From Siderastrea radians (lineage: Eukaryota > Cnidaria > Anthozoa > Scleractinia > Rhizangiidae), in NCBI GenBank assembly GCA_964017195.1, contig OZ024897.1, forward strand, positions 33,193,536 to 33,257,535: 64,000 bases of DNA, given 5' to 3'. The notes below the pieces were generated by a model, which saw nothing but the letters and a program-made list of their open reading frames with translations, was not told where the DNA came from and searched no databases. Positions 36,418 to 46,572 of this stretch are shown here, in pieces (the stretch's first letter is position 1; each line of letters begins with the position of its first letter). Made by a program: the position numbers and the translations under genes.

Positions 36418-36452
36418 GCCTTTGTTTCAAAGAACTTCTTTGAAACAAAGGT
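36418..36452. repeat. Short hairpin unique to the right foldback arm
   Basis: 'cctttgtttcaaag' and its complement 'ctttgaaacaaagg' are separated by a few bases. The left arm has only one copy of this text (near 33505-33515), so the hairpin arose by a local inverted duplication in one arm. Confidence 0.8.
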
Positions 36453-36910
36453 GACCACCAAACCACATAAATAAAGCAAAACTCCATGCAATTCCCATTG
36501 ATAGAAAGTATAAGGGTATTGCTATCATTTAAAATTAAAATTGTTTTCTTGCGTTGCAAACGGTTTTAAAGCAAGCGTTTTCAATTTGTTTAATTTTAAG
36601 CCTGATTATTGCGTAATAAATTAAGTAAAACCGGTTTTCCGAATTTCCTGAAAACAGTAGAATTCCAGAAGGTTTAAGTAATATTTTCGAAGATAGCTCC
36701 CCAAAAGTGTTCTTCTGGCAAGTTATCAAGATTTTCGATTTTCTGAGCTTGTCCGCCGATTCTCGATATTTAGAGTCAGAGCCTCTTAAAGTGCACCTAA
36801 CCCCAAAATATTTTTTACGCTAAAATAACTCTTTGCACCTGTTCGAAAAGCATTACGCCTTTTTTTTTATGAAATCCCCCTCAGTCTTGACTTTTTATAG
36901 GCTCTAAAAG

Positions 36911-37110
36911 TTACGAAATCTAGCCATCATTTGGTACATGGCCGAGCTAGTGAGGGCATGGGTCTATTCTGGATTTGACGTCACAAACTGCTTTGCATGC
37001 ATGTTTACAAAGACTTAAGAAGATGCAAATCAGTTTGTGATGTCAAATCCAGAATAGACCCATGCCCTCACTAGCTCGGTCGTGTACCAGATGATGGCCA
37101 GATTTCGTAA
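36911..37110. repeat. 80-bp-arm inverted repeat
   Basis: Left arm 36911-36990 and right arm 37031-37110 are near-perfect complements (both carry 'ccgagctagtgagggcatgg' or its complement), with a 40-base loop. It begins shortly after the TTAA that ends the foldback element, where a new 'agtgcacctaaccccaaa' end-like sequence starts at 36790, so it may be the inside of a further, truncated element. Confidence 0.88.
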
Positions 37111-37124
37111 TTTTTACAGCAAAT

Positions 37125-37295
37125 ACAAATTTGTCTTTGAGGAGAGGTAGTTCAGTACTAATTGGTGGGGCACTTGAAGGGCTCTTTTGCCCCGAGGGAA
37201 GGGAATTTGAACAAGCCAATCTTCGAAAGTTCAAATGCCCGGGGGTTGCCCGGGGGGGGGATGTTGAACTTTCGAATTGATCGGCGCATAAGGTG
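37125..37295. mobile_element. Right half of the 25992-26464 MITE family
   Basis: 'ggagaggtagttcagtacta', 'attggtggggcacttgaa', 'gggaatttgaacaagccaat' and the terminal 'gaattgatcggcgcataagg' match the right half of the MITE at 25992-26464. The left half is missing, replaced by the hairpin region 36911-37110. Confidence 0.8.
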
Positions 37296-37663
37296 CCATT
37301 TTCCCATCAGGCTTCTTGGTACCCTAGAGTCTCTCCTGACGACCGCTCGCTGACCGAGAACCTGAGGACTCTGGGTACGAGATTGGTATGTCAAAAAAAG
37401 ATTTCGTTTCTTTACACGTGATTATTACCCTTCTTAGCTGTCCGATCAGCCTTGCAATTGGTTTTTTTGTTTTATTCAACATTGCTGATCCTGATCTACA
37501 CCAAGATCCGGCTTCACCTCGCTACTGTTTGTCCAAGTGGTCCTTGCATCGAGTTACCTGATTTAGTTTATTATATACGACCATTGACCATTGATCGGCG
37601 CAGCCTGATCCAAACAGAAGCATTTTCTTCCTCCAAGTTTCACCCTATCAGAGCCAAGTAAGA

Positions 37664-38707
37664 ATGGAAACAGACATCACTACATGGAGAGCTCGCATTG
37701 GCCTCTTCAACCTCACACATGGAAAGAAACGGTTACAAAGAAAAACTCAACCTTTATCTTCAAGCCACCCTCCAGCCTACAAACTACTTCCAAGTTCATT
37801 CATCATTCTCCTTGCGGTCCTATTTGCCGTAACATTCACCTTCGTTTCTATCGTCGCTTCATCTCCCTCAAAGGAACACTCACAACATGGCATTGATTCA
37901 CTAACGACGGCAACGTACTCAGAACTTACACCTTTCAGATTTCTCCATCCTACAACCTCCATCATCCCGCTATGCATGGACATACATCCTAATCCTGGGC
38001 CTGTACAAAATTTCTACGCGCTTCCTCAACAAAAGTTAACCAGGTATGAACATCATTTAGAAAACTACTCGTTTCTTATCAGAAGAAAGTTGGTTCCCCA
38101 TGGCTTACTACCAAAAACAAGACCCGCATTCGACAGCCATAATCCATACTTCTTCCGCTCCTGGAAACAAAACCAACAACATTTTGCCCTTCAGCAGTTG
38201 AAACTACTGATCCAAGAATGTAAGATTAAAATAAAAGACCTTCGAAGAGACGAAATCAAGTTTAAAAATAAGCTGAGATCTGCTTGCAATGATTCAACAA
38301 CCTATACTGCACTTACGGATAAACTCTCCAACCACATCTCTAATCTTACCCGCAAACTGAAAGACAAACTTTTACAAAAGCAAGCGATTCTTACCGCAGA
38401 ACGCAGATGTCACGCCAACACGCAAGACCTACAAGACTCACGACCTCCACAAGACATGCATCCTGACCCAGACAGAAGCATGACCACTTCTAACAACACC
38501 TCAGCCAGACGCAACAGACGTAGACGTAAACGTAGAAAAACAACTAGGAAACTAGACACCACCACCGTCATAAACCTGTCAAGCGTACAATTAACTCAAG
38601 ACGAAGTCAATTTACTATCTCGTGGCCTCAAATTTTGTCCTACTCCAACTCATATCAACTGGCCGGAATTCAAAGCAGACATCTCTGATTTCATAAGACG
38701 ACTCTGA
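37664..38707 (+). CDS. Penelope-like element ORF, N-terminal part
   Basis: 347 codons before a TGA at 38705-38707. Seen: a hydrophobic segment at about residues 44-66; a 2A-like DIHPNPGP at 106-113; long charged helices at about 165-250 (coiled-coil-like); an Arg-rich RRNRRRRKRRK stretch near 280-295 (nucleic-acid binding or nuclear localisation); and the conserved pre-RT text NLSSVQLTQDEVNLLSRGLK. The latter is normally joined to the reverse transcriptase in one protein. The frame continues open right after the TGA, so this is the front part of a single polyprotein. Start M1 at 37664 is the first good ATG in the frame. Confidence 0.8.
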   Translation: METDITTWRARIGLFNLTHGKKRLQRKTQPLSSSHPPAYKLLPSSFIILLAVLFAVTFTFVSIVASSPSKEHSQHGIDSLTTATYSELTPFRFLHPTTSIIPLCMDIHPNPGPVQNFYALPQQKLTRYEHHLENYSFLIRRKLVPHGLLPKTRPAFDSHNPYFFRSWKQNQQHFALQQLKLLIQECKIKIKDLRRDEIKFKNKLRSACNDSTTYTALTDKLSNHISNLTRKLKDKLLQKQAILTAERRCHANTQDLQDSRPPQDMHPDPDRSMTTSNNTSARRNRRRRKRRKTTRKLDTTTVINLSSVQLTQDEVNLLSRGLKFCPTPTHINWPEFKADISDFIRRL

Positions 38708-40759
38708 CTGCATGAATACTTTCACGATAACAACAATTCATCTCAAGATAGCCACAACCCCTTCCGTGTTAAATCTACCTGGACCCCCCACCCCGGACGT
38801 GACGCTTCATTAGACGCATTCTCCAACACCATAGAGGAACAATTACTCAACGCTAGACCAACTAGAATACGTGACAACTTGACCAAACGAGAAAGACGAG
38901 CTTTGAAACGTCTCATCCGGCGAGAAGATATCATCATTAAACCCGCAGACAAAGGCTCGGGGACGGTTGTCATGGACATGGACTGCTACGAAAATGAATG
39001 CCTCCGACAACTCAACGACACAGAATTCCACGAAAAAATCGACAAAGACATTACTCCGCTCACTCACGAATGTGTCAAAAGATACATTTCCGGATTACAA
39101 TTTGACAAAATGATTGATGACGAGACAGCGAAATACCTCAAAGAAAACTCTCCTAAATCAGGTCGCTTTTACACCATTCCTAAAATACACAAACAGGGTC
39201 ATCCTGGTCGCCCTATAGTCTCTAGCAATAGCCATCCCACAGAACGTATTTCCCAATTTGTCGATTTTCATCTTCAACCACTAGTTACCAAACTTCCTTC
39301 TTACATAAAAGACACCACCCATTTTCTCAACAAACTCAACAGCATCGGTCAACTACCTGATGGTGTTTTACTCGTTACCCTTGATGTATCTTCACTCTAT
39401 ACAAACATACCTCATAATGACGGAATCCAAGCCTGCGGCGAATTTCTGGACCAACGACTCAATCCTACTATCCAGACGACCAGACTCTGTGATCTCATTC
39501 GCATGATACTTACTAATAACACTTTCACTTTTAATGGACAGCATTACAGACAAATTAACGGAACAGCTATGGGGACCAAAATGGCTCCCTCATACGCCAA
39601 CCTTTTCATGGAAAAATTTGAAAAAGACGCTCTAGCAGCTGCTTCACATTCTCCCCTAATTTGGTGGCGTTACATCGATGACATCTTCCTCCTCTGGACA
39701 CATGGCGAAGAAAAATTAACTGATTTTATCACATACTTAAACAACCTACATCCTACAATCAAATTTACCAATTCCTTCTCCTACAACGAAATCCCTTTCC
39801 TTGATGTTAACGTACTGCTCATCAAAGGCAGATTAGAAACTGACCTTTATGTTAAGCCTACAGACAAACATCAGTATCTCCTTAAATCATCCTGCCACCC
39901 ATCTCACACCAAACAATCAATCCCGTTCAGCATGGCCTTACGACTTAGAAGAATTTGTTCAACGGATGAGTTCTTTAACACACGTTCCAACGCACTCACA
40001 ACACATTTAATCAAGGGAGGATATCAACACCGTTTTCTGAAAGAAGAAATGGAGAAAGTGCGTAAAATTCCACGCAGCAAAGCCCTCGAAACATCTACGA
40101 AACAAGAGAATAACAGAATCCCGTTTGTAGTAACATTTAATCCAGCCCTTCCTAACATACGTCAAATCATTTTCAACAACCTAAACATTCTTCGTTCTTC
40201 ACAGCGATGCAAAGCAGCATTCCCTTCTCCTCCTCTCATATCATACCGCCGTTGCAACAACCTACGTGACATTCTAGTCAGAGCCACACACCGCAGACCA
40301 CCCCCCAAAACACCTGGAGCTTTCCGCTGTAACAGAGGTAGGTGCAAAACATGTCCTTTCATTACAGAGGGAACCACGTTTTACACCTTCTTCTCCACTA
40401 ACGAACAAAGGCAAATTCTACATCACATCTCTTGCTCATCTTCCAATCTCATCTATATGATACAGTGCTCCAGATGCAAGGTACAATACATTGGAGAAAC
40501 TAAACGTCAACTCAGCGACAGATTTGGGGAACACAGACGCGCAATCGAAAAAGCCATCACCCATCGTCACATTGATCAACCCACCGCCGTTTCAGATCAC
40601 TTCATTCTCCCTGGCCACTCCATCAACGACATAAAACTCATTCCCCTAGAACTCATTCACTCGAACAGGGACAGCATTCGTAAAGTCAGAGAAGCATTTT
40701 TGATTTCAAAGGGCAAGACACTTGAACCTCACGGAATAAACAGACGAGATGAAACTTAA
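38708..40759 (+). CDS. Penelope-like reverse transcriptase with GIY-YIG endonuclease
   Basis: 683 codons open in the same frame as the preceding part, with no ATG near its start (a TTG at 38879 is only apparent). Seen in order: RRALKRLIRREDIIIKPADK (PLE-specific entry), RPIVSS, motif A LDVSSLYTNIPH (Asp codon 39383-39385), GTAMGTKMAPSYANL, catalytic YIDD at 39671-39682, PFLDVNV, a Cys cluster CNRGRCKTC linker, then the GIY-YIG part LIYMIQCSRCKVQYIGET with following R and EH (about 40447-40540). The RT copies element RNA and the endonuclease cuts the target DNA. All key residues seem present, so only the upstream stop codon argues against activity. Confidence 0.9.
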   Translation: MHEYFHDNNNSSQDSHNPFRVKSTWTPHPGRDASLDAFSNTIEEQLLNARPTRIRDNLTKRERRALKRLIRREDIIIKPADKGSGTVVMDMDCYENECLRQLNDTEFHEKIDKDITPLTHECVKRYISGLQFDKMIDDETAKYLKENSPKSGRFYTIPKIHKQGHPGRPIVSSNSHPTERISQFVDFHLQPLVTKLPSYIKDTTHFLNKLNSIGQLPDGVLLVTLDVSSLYTNIPHNDGIQACGEFLDQRLNPTIQTTRLCDLIRMILTNNTFTFNGQHYRQINGTAMGTKMAPSYANLFMEKFEKDALAAASHSPLIWWRYIDDIFLLWTHGEEKLTDFITYLNNLHPTIKFTNSFSYNEIPFLDVNVLLIKGRLETDLYVKPTDKHQYLLKSSCHPSHTKQSIPFSMALRLRRICSTDEFFNTRSNALTTHLIKGGYQHRFLKEEMEKVRKIPRSKALETSTKQENNRIPFVVTFNPALPNIRQIIFNNLNILRSSQRCKAAFPSPPLISYRRCNNLRDILVRATHRRPPPKTPGAFRCNRGRCKTCPFITEGTTFYTFFSTNEQRQILHHISCSSSNLIYMIQCSRCKVQYIGETKRQLSDRFGEHRRAIEKAITHRHIDQPTAVSDHFILPGHSINDIKLIPLELIHSNRDSIRKVREAFLISKGKTLEPHGINRRDET

Positions 40760-40900
40760 TCTATTTCTATTTTTAAAAAAGAACTGTCAGTCACGTTTCC
40801 GCTTTCTATGTTTGTCAACCAATCATATTTCATCTTTTCATTTTAATCATTTTAAATCTTGTAACCGTTTCATTCGATTTTTACTTAGCTTTTACAGCCC

Positions 40901-40942
40901 CTGATGAAGGTGAGTTTTGTCTCACCGAAATATTGGGCAATA
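40901..40942 (+). ncRNA. Hammerhead-ribozyme-like motif in the PLE 3' region
   Basis: CTGATGA (40901-40907) is followed by one extra A, a 6-bp stem II GGTGAG/CTCACC with a TTTTGT loop, and GAAA (40927-40930). A short stem III TATT/AATA closes around GGGC. These are the conserved core boxes of a hammerhead, known from Penelope-like element terminal repeats. Deviations: the extra A before stem II, and no clear NUH cleavage triplet after stem III. It may therefore be degenerate. Confidence 0.55.
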
Positions 40943-40944
40943 AA
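40939..40944 (+). other. AATAAA signal at the PLE 3' end
   Basis: AATAAA lies immediately before the second copy of the 48-bp terminal repeat and about 180 bases after the polyprotein stop. Its position is consistent with 3' end formation of the element RNA. Confidence 0.5.
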
Positions 40945-40992
40945 ATTATTACCCTTCTTAGCTGTCCGATCAGCCTTGCAATTGGTTTTTTG

Positions 40993-43947
40993 TTCTAAAA
41001 GCAACCGTTTAAACGGTTGTCGGTAACGGTTTGTTGTGTTGTCTCTCTAGTAAACGCTTGTATTCCTTGTGACTTGTTACGTTATAAATTAAATCAATTT
41101 GCAAGTGTCAAAAAGACTTTCAGTGAGCTGATCTTCACCTGATACTGTTAGTTACTTTTAAGCTTGCACAAAATGTGTCTTCTACAGTGAAAAGTGTATC
41201 GACAAAACAAGGACGGTCGGGATGGCGGGGAAAGTCAACTTTAACGACGACCTGAATAAAAATTTATTTTTGATAATTATGTAAAAAGATAAAAAACCAA
41301 ATGGAGTCAAGCAATTAAGAAGCCAACCAAACAAAACAAAGGGTTTAGCAGCGCCTCGCATGGCTGCTTTTAGATACAAAATTAACTCAAAATTATGGTG
41401 GGCAATCCGTGGGTCAAGGGAAATCCCACGACAGAGAGATGGATGGTATAGCTTTAATAGTATCCAAAAGCATAAATATAGCGCTCATTTCTCCTAAATA
41501 AACTCGGTCAAACGCTTTCTTCAATGCAATCTTTTAAAATGCATAAATTAATAAAATAAATTGTTATTGCTTGCTGTGGTTAGGAAATCCCAGTCTTTTG
41601 GTGCATTCACCCTACAGATTTGCTCAATCAGTTTTGACATCACCGATTTTGCTTTCGGATTTCACCGACTTGTGAACGTGTGTACAGAGATCGTAGCGAA
41701 CACTACTTAATTAAAGCACTCTTTTATGTGTTTATCAGACGTCGTTATCTTTTTAACCTTCTGATTGTGTGAAATACAACTTACCTTCGCCCAGAAGTAT
41801 AATGTTCTACTGCCGCTTGCCTCAACAATGCGTGCAAACGGCGAAAGCATATATATAAACACATGTGAGCATGGAAGGATCTTTTACCAACCAACGATCT
41901 GGATATTATCGGTATTAGTACGTAAAATTAGGGCTAAACGTCTTTCCTCTCATGATACGGCTTTTTCCTGAATAATCCGTCCTGATTTAGCCGCACAGGA
42001 GTAATTCGTATTTCACAAAATAGGTAAATTTCTTAGCCTTGCAGCAACTCATAAATGTCTTTCTTTATATGCATAAGCGACGTTTTACTTTTCTAAAAAC
42101 TATGTGTTAATAATTATGTGCAAAAAAATTACGTTTCGTGCAACTGAAGTTGAAATCTTTTAAAACGCAAAATTAAGGTAGATTAAATAAATTAAAGGAA
42201 AAATGGTTAGTTTGAGACAGCCATACAAATCACTGTCGAAAGGTAACATCGTACGTGCTTAGCCCTTTTTAATATTAGCATTTCGAGATCACATGCTTTG
42301 TTAAATGAGTAAGCTGTCTGTTTCTCTCTATATACAGCTGTATATCATTTGATAATCAACGTTTGCATTTCTCCCCGTAATAAATTATAATTTTGAACTT
42401 CCTTTCTATCATGAAAGGCAGTTTCCTCATTATTGTATTTTCTTGAATATTTCATACCAACATATTTGATGAGTTTTAATGGCATAGCACATTTCAGTAC
42501 AAGTGCCAAAAGTTGAAAGGCAAGAGTGTTGAAATTAAGAGTTATATTTCAGTCAATTTACTATTCACAAGCCTACTGATCCAACGCGAAGATAATCTTG
42601 CATGCAACCCTAGATGCGATAAGTTATCTTTCGGATGGATTTTGATCGAGTGATTTTCCTTAACTCGTAAAATAGATTTTGGGGTAGTACTTCCTTTTAA
42701 TCCTTAGATCTATAATTTCCTTTCACTGAATATCACAATTTGTTCCACAGGTTAAGTAGAAACACTCTATTCGAAGCACAAAGTTTAACATGAGTATACC
42801 AAAAAGTGCGATAACACGTACGCGTTCGTTTGGAATTCATTTGGGCGCACTACCGGCGTCAATGATGTCTTACTTCGAACTCCAGCGTCCAAACGCAGTT
42901 TATTGGCTACCTTGACAATAAAATCGAAAACAGCAGCAACAACAACACCACCGCCACCAAAAGTAGCTCGTGTGATTATGGAACAAACGATAGAACGCGC
43001 TAAAAATTCCATACGCTATTGATTAATCACACCTAACTCTTTAAACGAATCCCGAATACAATGTAAGAAAACAGGTCGTTGCGTTTTCCATAGTTCTAAT
43101 ACACTTAAATTGTCACAGGTTTGCAGCTACGTGAATAAGTTCACTAGCTAGTAGCTAGTCGTCAACGGTTAGTCATAAACTTCTGCCATGATCCTCTTCG
43201 CTAAGATCGTTAACTTATCCTCCTCTTTGCTCGCACCTGCTGTATTTTGATTAAGTTTTCACTCTGCTACTCGCTAAGTTGTAATTAGTATTCTATGGCA
43301 AGGAAGAAAATTGTCTGGAGTTTGTGTTATTTCAGTGCTACTGATATAGCACTTTTTAATTAAGAGTGTGTCCATGAGAAAACCAGGCAGATCCAGGGAA
43401 GAGGTGATAATGCTCAAATCCCCGATTTGGCTCAAATTTGCGACAAAAGTTGGGGGTGATGAGTACGTACAACTTTTAAAATAACAGGTGAAAATATTTA
43501 ATTCTCACCGAGTTGTGGGGTACCCCCACAAAAATGCCATTTTTGCATAAATTTATGCATATTAATTAGCTACATTTACTAGAGCAGTCCGGCACAAAGA
43601 TTGGTGATCTGGCAAAAAAATGAGAACTAAAGAGAAAAGAAAGGGAGAGAAAGAGAAAAGCAAAAGAAGCGAGAAAAAAATTGGAAATGAATCCGCAAAA
43701 AAAAAAAAAGAAAAAGTTTGCCTTATGCGCATGCGTGAAAGCAAAATATTGTACAATTTACAACAAAAGCTGACTCAAAATTTAGCTAAAGTATAAGAAA
43801 ACGCTTTTGTAGTAAAGTTTAGTGGCATTTAGCAACACAGCACTTAAAAAGCCGCTTTAACGGTAAAAAATGCGTTTTTTTTGAGTAAAAAAGGCGGGCG
43901 GGAAAGGGTTAAGCGAACTGCAGTTTTCTTCATTTTCGCGAGTGCCT
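40993..43947. other. Non-coding stretch, nothing firmly recognised
   Basis: About 3 kb. Short reading frames only. Features of note: an 'aaccgtttaaacggtt' palindrome near 41003, a 'ttgtggggtacccccacaa' palindrome near 43514, and a purine-rich tract at about 43610-43720. Confidence 0.45.
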
Positions 43948-44152
43948 AAAATTGGGTAATTTTACTGCCAAATAATTCCTGTGACCAACAAGCTTAATGC
44001 ATAACTTTGGTGTGAGATTAAAGCAGTATATCATAGCTTTCAAAAAATCAATAAAAATCTCTTAGCAAATGAAAAGCGTGTTCGTATGGAACAAATATAT
44101 ACTCCCACCTCAACGATTTTTGGCGATTTCATCAAAATTCATGGAGTTATAA
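43948..44152 (+). repeat. Dispersed repeat, inverted copy at 60911-61122
   Basis: 'aaaattgggtaattttactg', 'ctgtgaccaacaagc', 'tgaaaagcgtgttc', 'tatactcccacctca' and 'catgaattttgatgaaat'-type phrases match the complement of 60911-61122 in the same order, with moderate divergence. No coding capacity. Confidence 0.8.
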
Positions 44153-44198
44153 AATCTGATTAATTTTAAAAAATTAACACTAAAAAAACTGGGGTTAA

Positions 44199-44641
44199 AA
44201 CAAGCATCATCAGGAGCCCATTACCCATTACCCGGAGCGTCCAACTGCCATAAATTCGTGCAACAGCATTTTTACAAGTAGGTTTATTTTAAGATAAGCC
44301 TTTCCCGCGAAAATAACTGTTTTCGACGACGTCTGAATTAAATCTAAGCTACTATGTCCCTTGTAAATACTGAAATTATCGCTTGAAATGGTGTCAGAAC
44401 ACTCCGATAAAGATTCCTCACTGGTCACTGGTATCCGTTATGTTTATTTCCAGCGTGGACGTGTTGTCGTAGTTTCGTACTCAGTCTATTATTAATGACG
44501 CAATCGCTTTTTGATTGGCTGCTTCAACCAATTCGCGGGAAAAGCTTATCTAAAAATAAATTTACTTATGAAAATGCCGTTTCACAGACGCAGTATGGAA
44601 GTTGGACGCTCCGGGTTATGGGCTCCTGGCATCATTGTAAT
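44199..44641. mobile_element. TIR element, about 440 bp, probable TTAA target
   Basis: Inverted arms of about 110 bp: left 'catcatcaggagccca' through 'aagataagcctttcccgcga', right 'tcgcgggaaaagcttatct' through 'atgggctcctggcatcatt'. TTAA is present at 44195-44198 and 44642-44645, consistent with a TTAA duplication, but the outermost bases of the two ends match poorly. Confidence 0.65.
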
Positions 44642-44870
44642 TTAAAAAGGCTAGGGGTATTGAAAAGAGTGAATTCAGTTGATTTCATGAAATTTGTAAC
44701 AGCTATGTTTTCTGCAATAACTTAACTTCCGGTACAAATTATAAGAGCAAAGCTTTTGTCAAGAGGGATTCTTTATCACACTTTAAGGCATAACAAGGCA
44801 TACGAAAAGCAATATCTGACAATTACATGGTTCCTGAGCGCTTCAGTGTCCATTTGGCTTAATATGGTCA

Positions 44871-45548
44871 CTAAAAACTTTAGTCCTACTAGATCTGTTC
44901 TTCTGAGCTCACTCGAAGCAGTCGGGCATTGTGGTCAACGTTTCAAAATGTTTGGGCGAACTAATTTATTTTCCAACTATAAGAGTGAACGTGGTGCAAA
45001 TTACTGTATAAAAAGCCATTTAGAACGTACATGATTGAATGGAAAGTCAAAAGAAAGAAGAACAGGATTGAATGGAAAGTCAAAAGAAAATGTTCCCTTA
45101 CAGTGTATGCCCGCCATCTTAGATGATAAAATTTCGAGCCTGCATCATTGTCAGCGGCTGCTCACACACAATCTTGACGTTCGTCGTTATTACCCCGCCG
45201 TCAGGACGGGGTCTAGTAATACCCACTAAAAACTAGATCTGTTCTTCTGAGCTCACTCGAAGCAGTCGGGCATTGTGGTCAACGTTTCAAAATGTTTGGG
45301 CGTACTAATTTATTTTCCAACTATAAGAGTGAAAGTGGGGCAAATTAACTGTATAAAAAGCCATTTAGAACGTACATGATTGAATGGAAAGTCAAAACCC
45401 GACTCGGCTAAGAAAATGTTCCCTTACAGTGTATGCCCGCCATCTTAGATGATAAAATTTCGAGCCTGCATCATTGTCAGCGGCTGTTCACACACAAACT
45501 TGACGTTCGTCGTTATTACCCCGCCGTCAGCACGGGGTCTAGTAATAC
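44871..45548 (+). repeat. Tandem duplication, two copies of about 330-355 bp
   Basis: 'agatctgttcttctgagctc' and 'actcgaagcagtcgggcat' through 'accccgccgtca' and 'ggggtctagtaatacc' occur twice in direct order (copy 1 about 44871-45229, copy 2 about 45225-45548). Copy 1 has an extra internal duplication of 'gattgaatggaaagtcaaaa'. The copies are more than 90% alike by eye, so the duplication is recent. Confidence 0.9.
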
Positions 45549-45596
45549 CTGTTTTTTTTTTGACCCCGCCGTCAGGACGGAGTCTAGTAATATTTT

Positions 45597-46572
45597 TTGT
45601 GGTGGTCACTTGCCCCAGACCTCCGCTCGGTCAAAACAATACTTGCCAGTAATCTTCGTTCGTTTAGCGTTTATTCGCCAGAATTTTCATGAAAGTTGGT
45701 GTAGACAATTACTGGCGATTTAATGGCATGAAAACCCCTTCGATGAAAGCAAGAACGAAGGTGCTAGCGAGCTTTGAAGCTGGTATGAATTCACCTAACT
45801 TGCCCTGGCACGTAAACATTACATCACTGAAACACAGAAGTTGATTCGCGGAAGTTCCTTGCTTTCGCCAAGTTGAATAATTCAACAGTGAAATGCAAGC
45901 ATTGTTTGACAGTTTTGCTTTGCTTTAGGGAAATCTTTAGGGAAAGTTGTGTAGAAAAGTACAAGAAATTCAATGGAGTTGACTTCTCTTCTAGGAGAGC
46001 AAGGACGAAGGTGCTAGCGATCTTTGAAGCTGGAATGAATTCGCCTAACTTGCCCTGGCACGTAAACATTACGTCACTTAAACACAGAAGCCGATTCGGG
46101 AAGTCCCTTGCTTTCGCCAAATCATTCATGGAATCGTGGCCTAAAAGTAGACTTAAACGTTTCCTTTTTTCGGTAGATAACCCTTCGTTTAAGATCTTGG
46201 GATAATTTTTCTTTATCAATATTTCTCATTTCCGTGTCCTCGTTCTTTAGAATTACGCTGAGATGTCAGTTCGTTTAAAAAAAAGGAGACGTGACTGAGT
46301 CACGCTATTGTCAAACTATTTCGTCACGTTCTTCTTCGCAAGTGCTAGAACAGGTGGAAGATCATGGAATGAGGGGTGGGAAAACTGTTTATACTACTGG
46401 GGATTCATGTTATCATAAGGAGAAGGGGGCAGAGAAGACGTTGGGTGGGAGGGGGGGGGGTGAAAGGTACGATCACTCATCGAGTGATCTCGAGTGACCG
46501 TAATGTATTTTGCACCTTAGGGAAGGGGGGGACAACGGCGGGGTCCATTGCCCCTGGGGCTTTTCTTGTTAC
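45597..46572 (+). repeat. Array unit L1
   Basis: Starts 'ggtggtcacttgccccagac' and ends 'cccctggggcttttcttgtt'. It holds two internal sub-repeats of about 240 bp, each containing 'acgaaggtgctagcga' and 'acagaagccgattcgggga'-type text. This is the first complete unit of a head-to-tail array running to 55.8 kb. Repeated short open frames in the units (reading like MKVGVENYWRFNG) recur because the DNA repeats; I do not call them genes. Confidence 0.85.

Larger units (their letters stand above)
33164..36785. mobile_element. Foldback element with long arms and TTAA target duplication
   Basis: TTAA at 33160-33163 and 36786-36789 flank arms that begin GAGGCTATGACTGTAAATAT on the left and GAGGCTCTGACTCTAAATAT (complement) on the right. 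The arms run about 530-550 bp (33164-33695 and about 36235-36785) with many point differences and small indels. A 5'-truncated LINE sits at the inner end of the left arm. The roughly 1.2 kb between LINE and right arm has no recognised coding sequence. Arms of this length could extrude or fold into a very long hairpin RNA if transcribed. Confidence 0.88.
37421..40992 (+). mobile_element. Penelope-like element, nearly full length, with short direct terminal repeat
   Basis: A 48-bp direct repeat (starting attattacccttcttagctg) occurs at 37421-37468 and 40945-40992. Between the copies lie a 5' leader, one long reading frame split by a single stop codon, and a 3' region with a hammerhead-like motif and AATAAA. 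Family knowledge: Penelope-like elements move by reverse transcription with a GIY-YIG endonuclease and often occur as partial tandems, so the second copy of the 48-mer is best read as the start of a following, truncated unit (pseudo-LTR). Confidence 0.9.

Noticed and set aside
38879..40759. Penelope ORF starting at 38879
   Set aside because: The codon there is TTG and the frame is open upstream to the TGA at 38705. The coding region is therefore described from 38708.
43562..43756. Minus-strand frame rich in Phe, Ser and Leu
   Set aside because: It is the translation of a purine-rich low-complexity tract and not a membrane protein.
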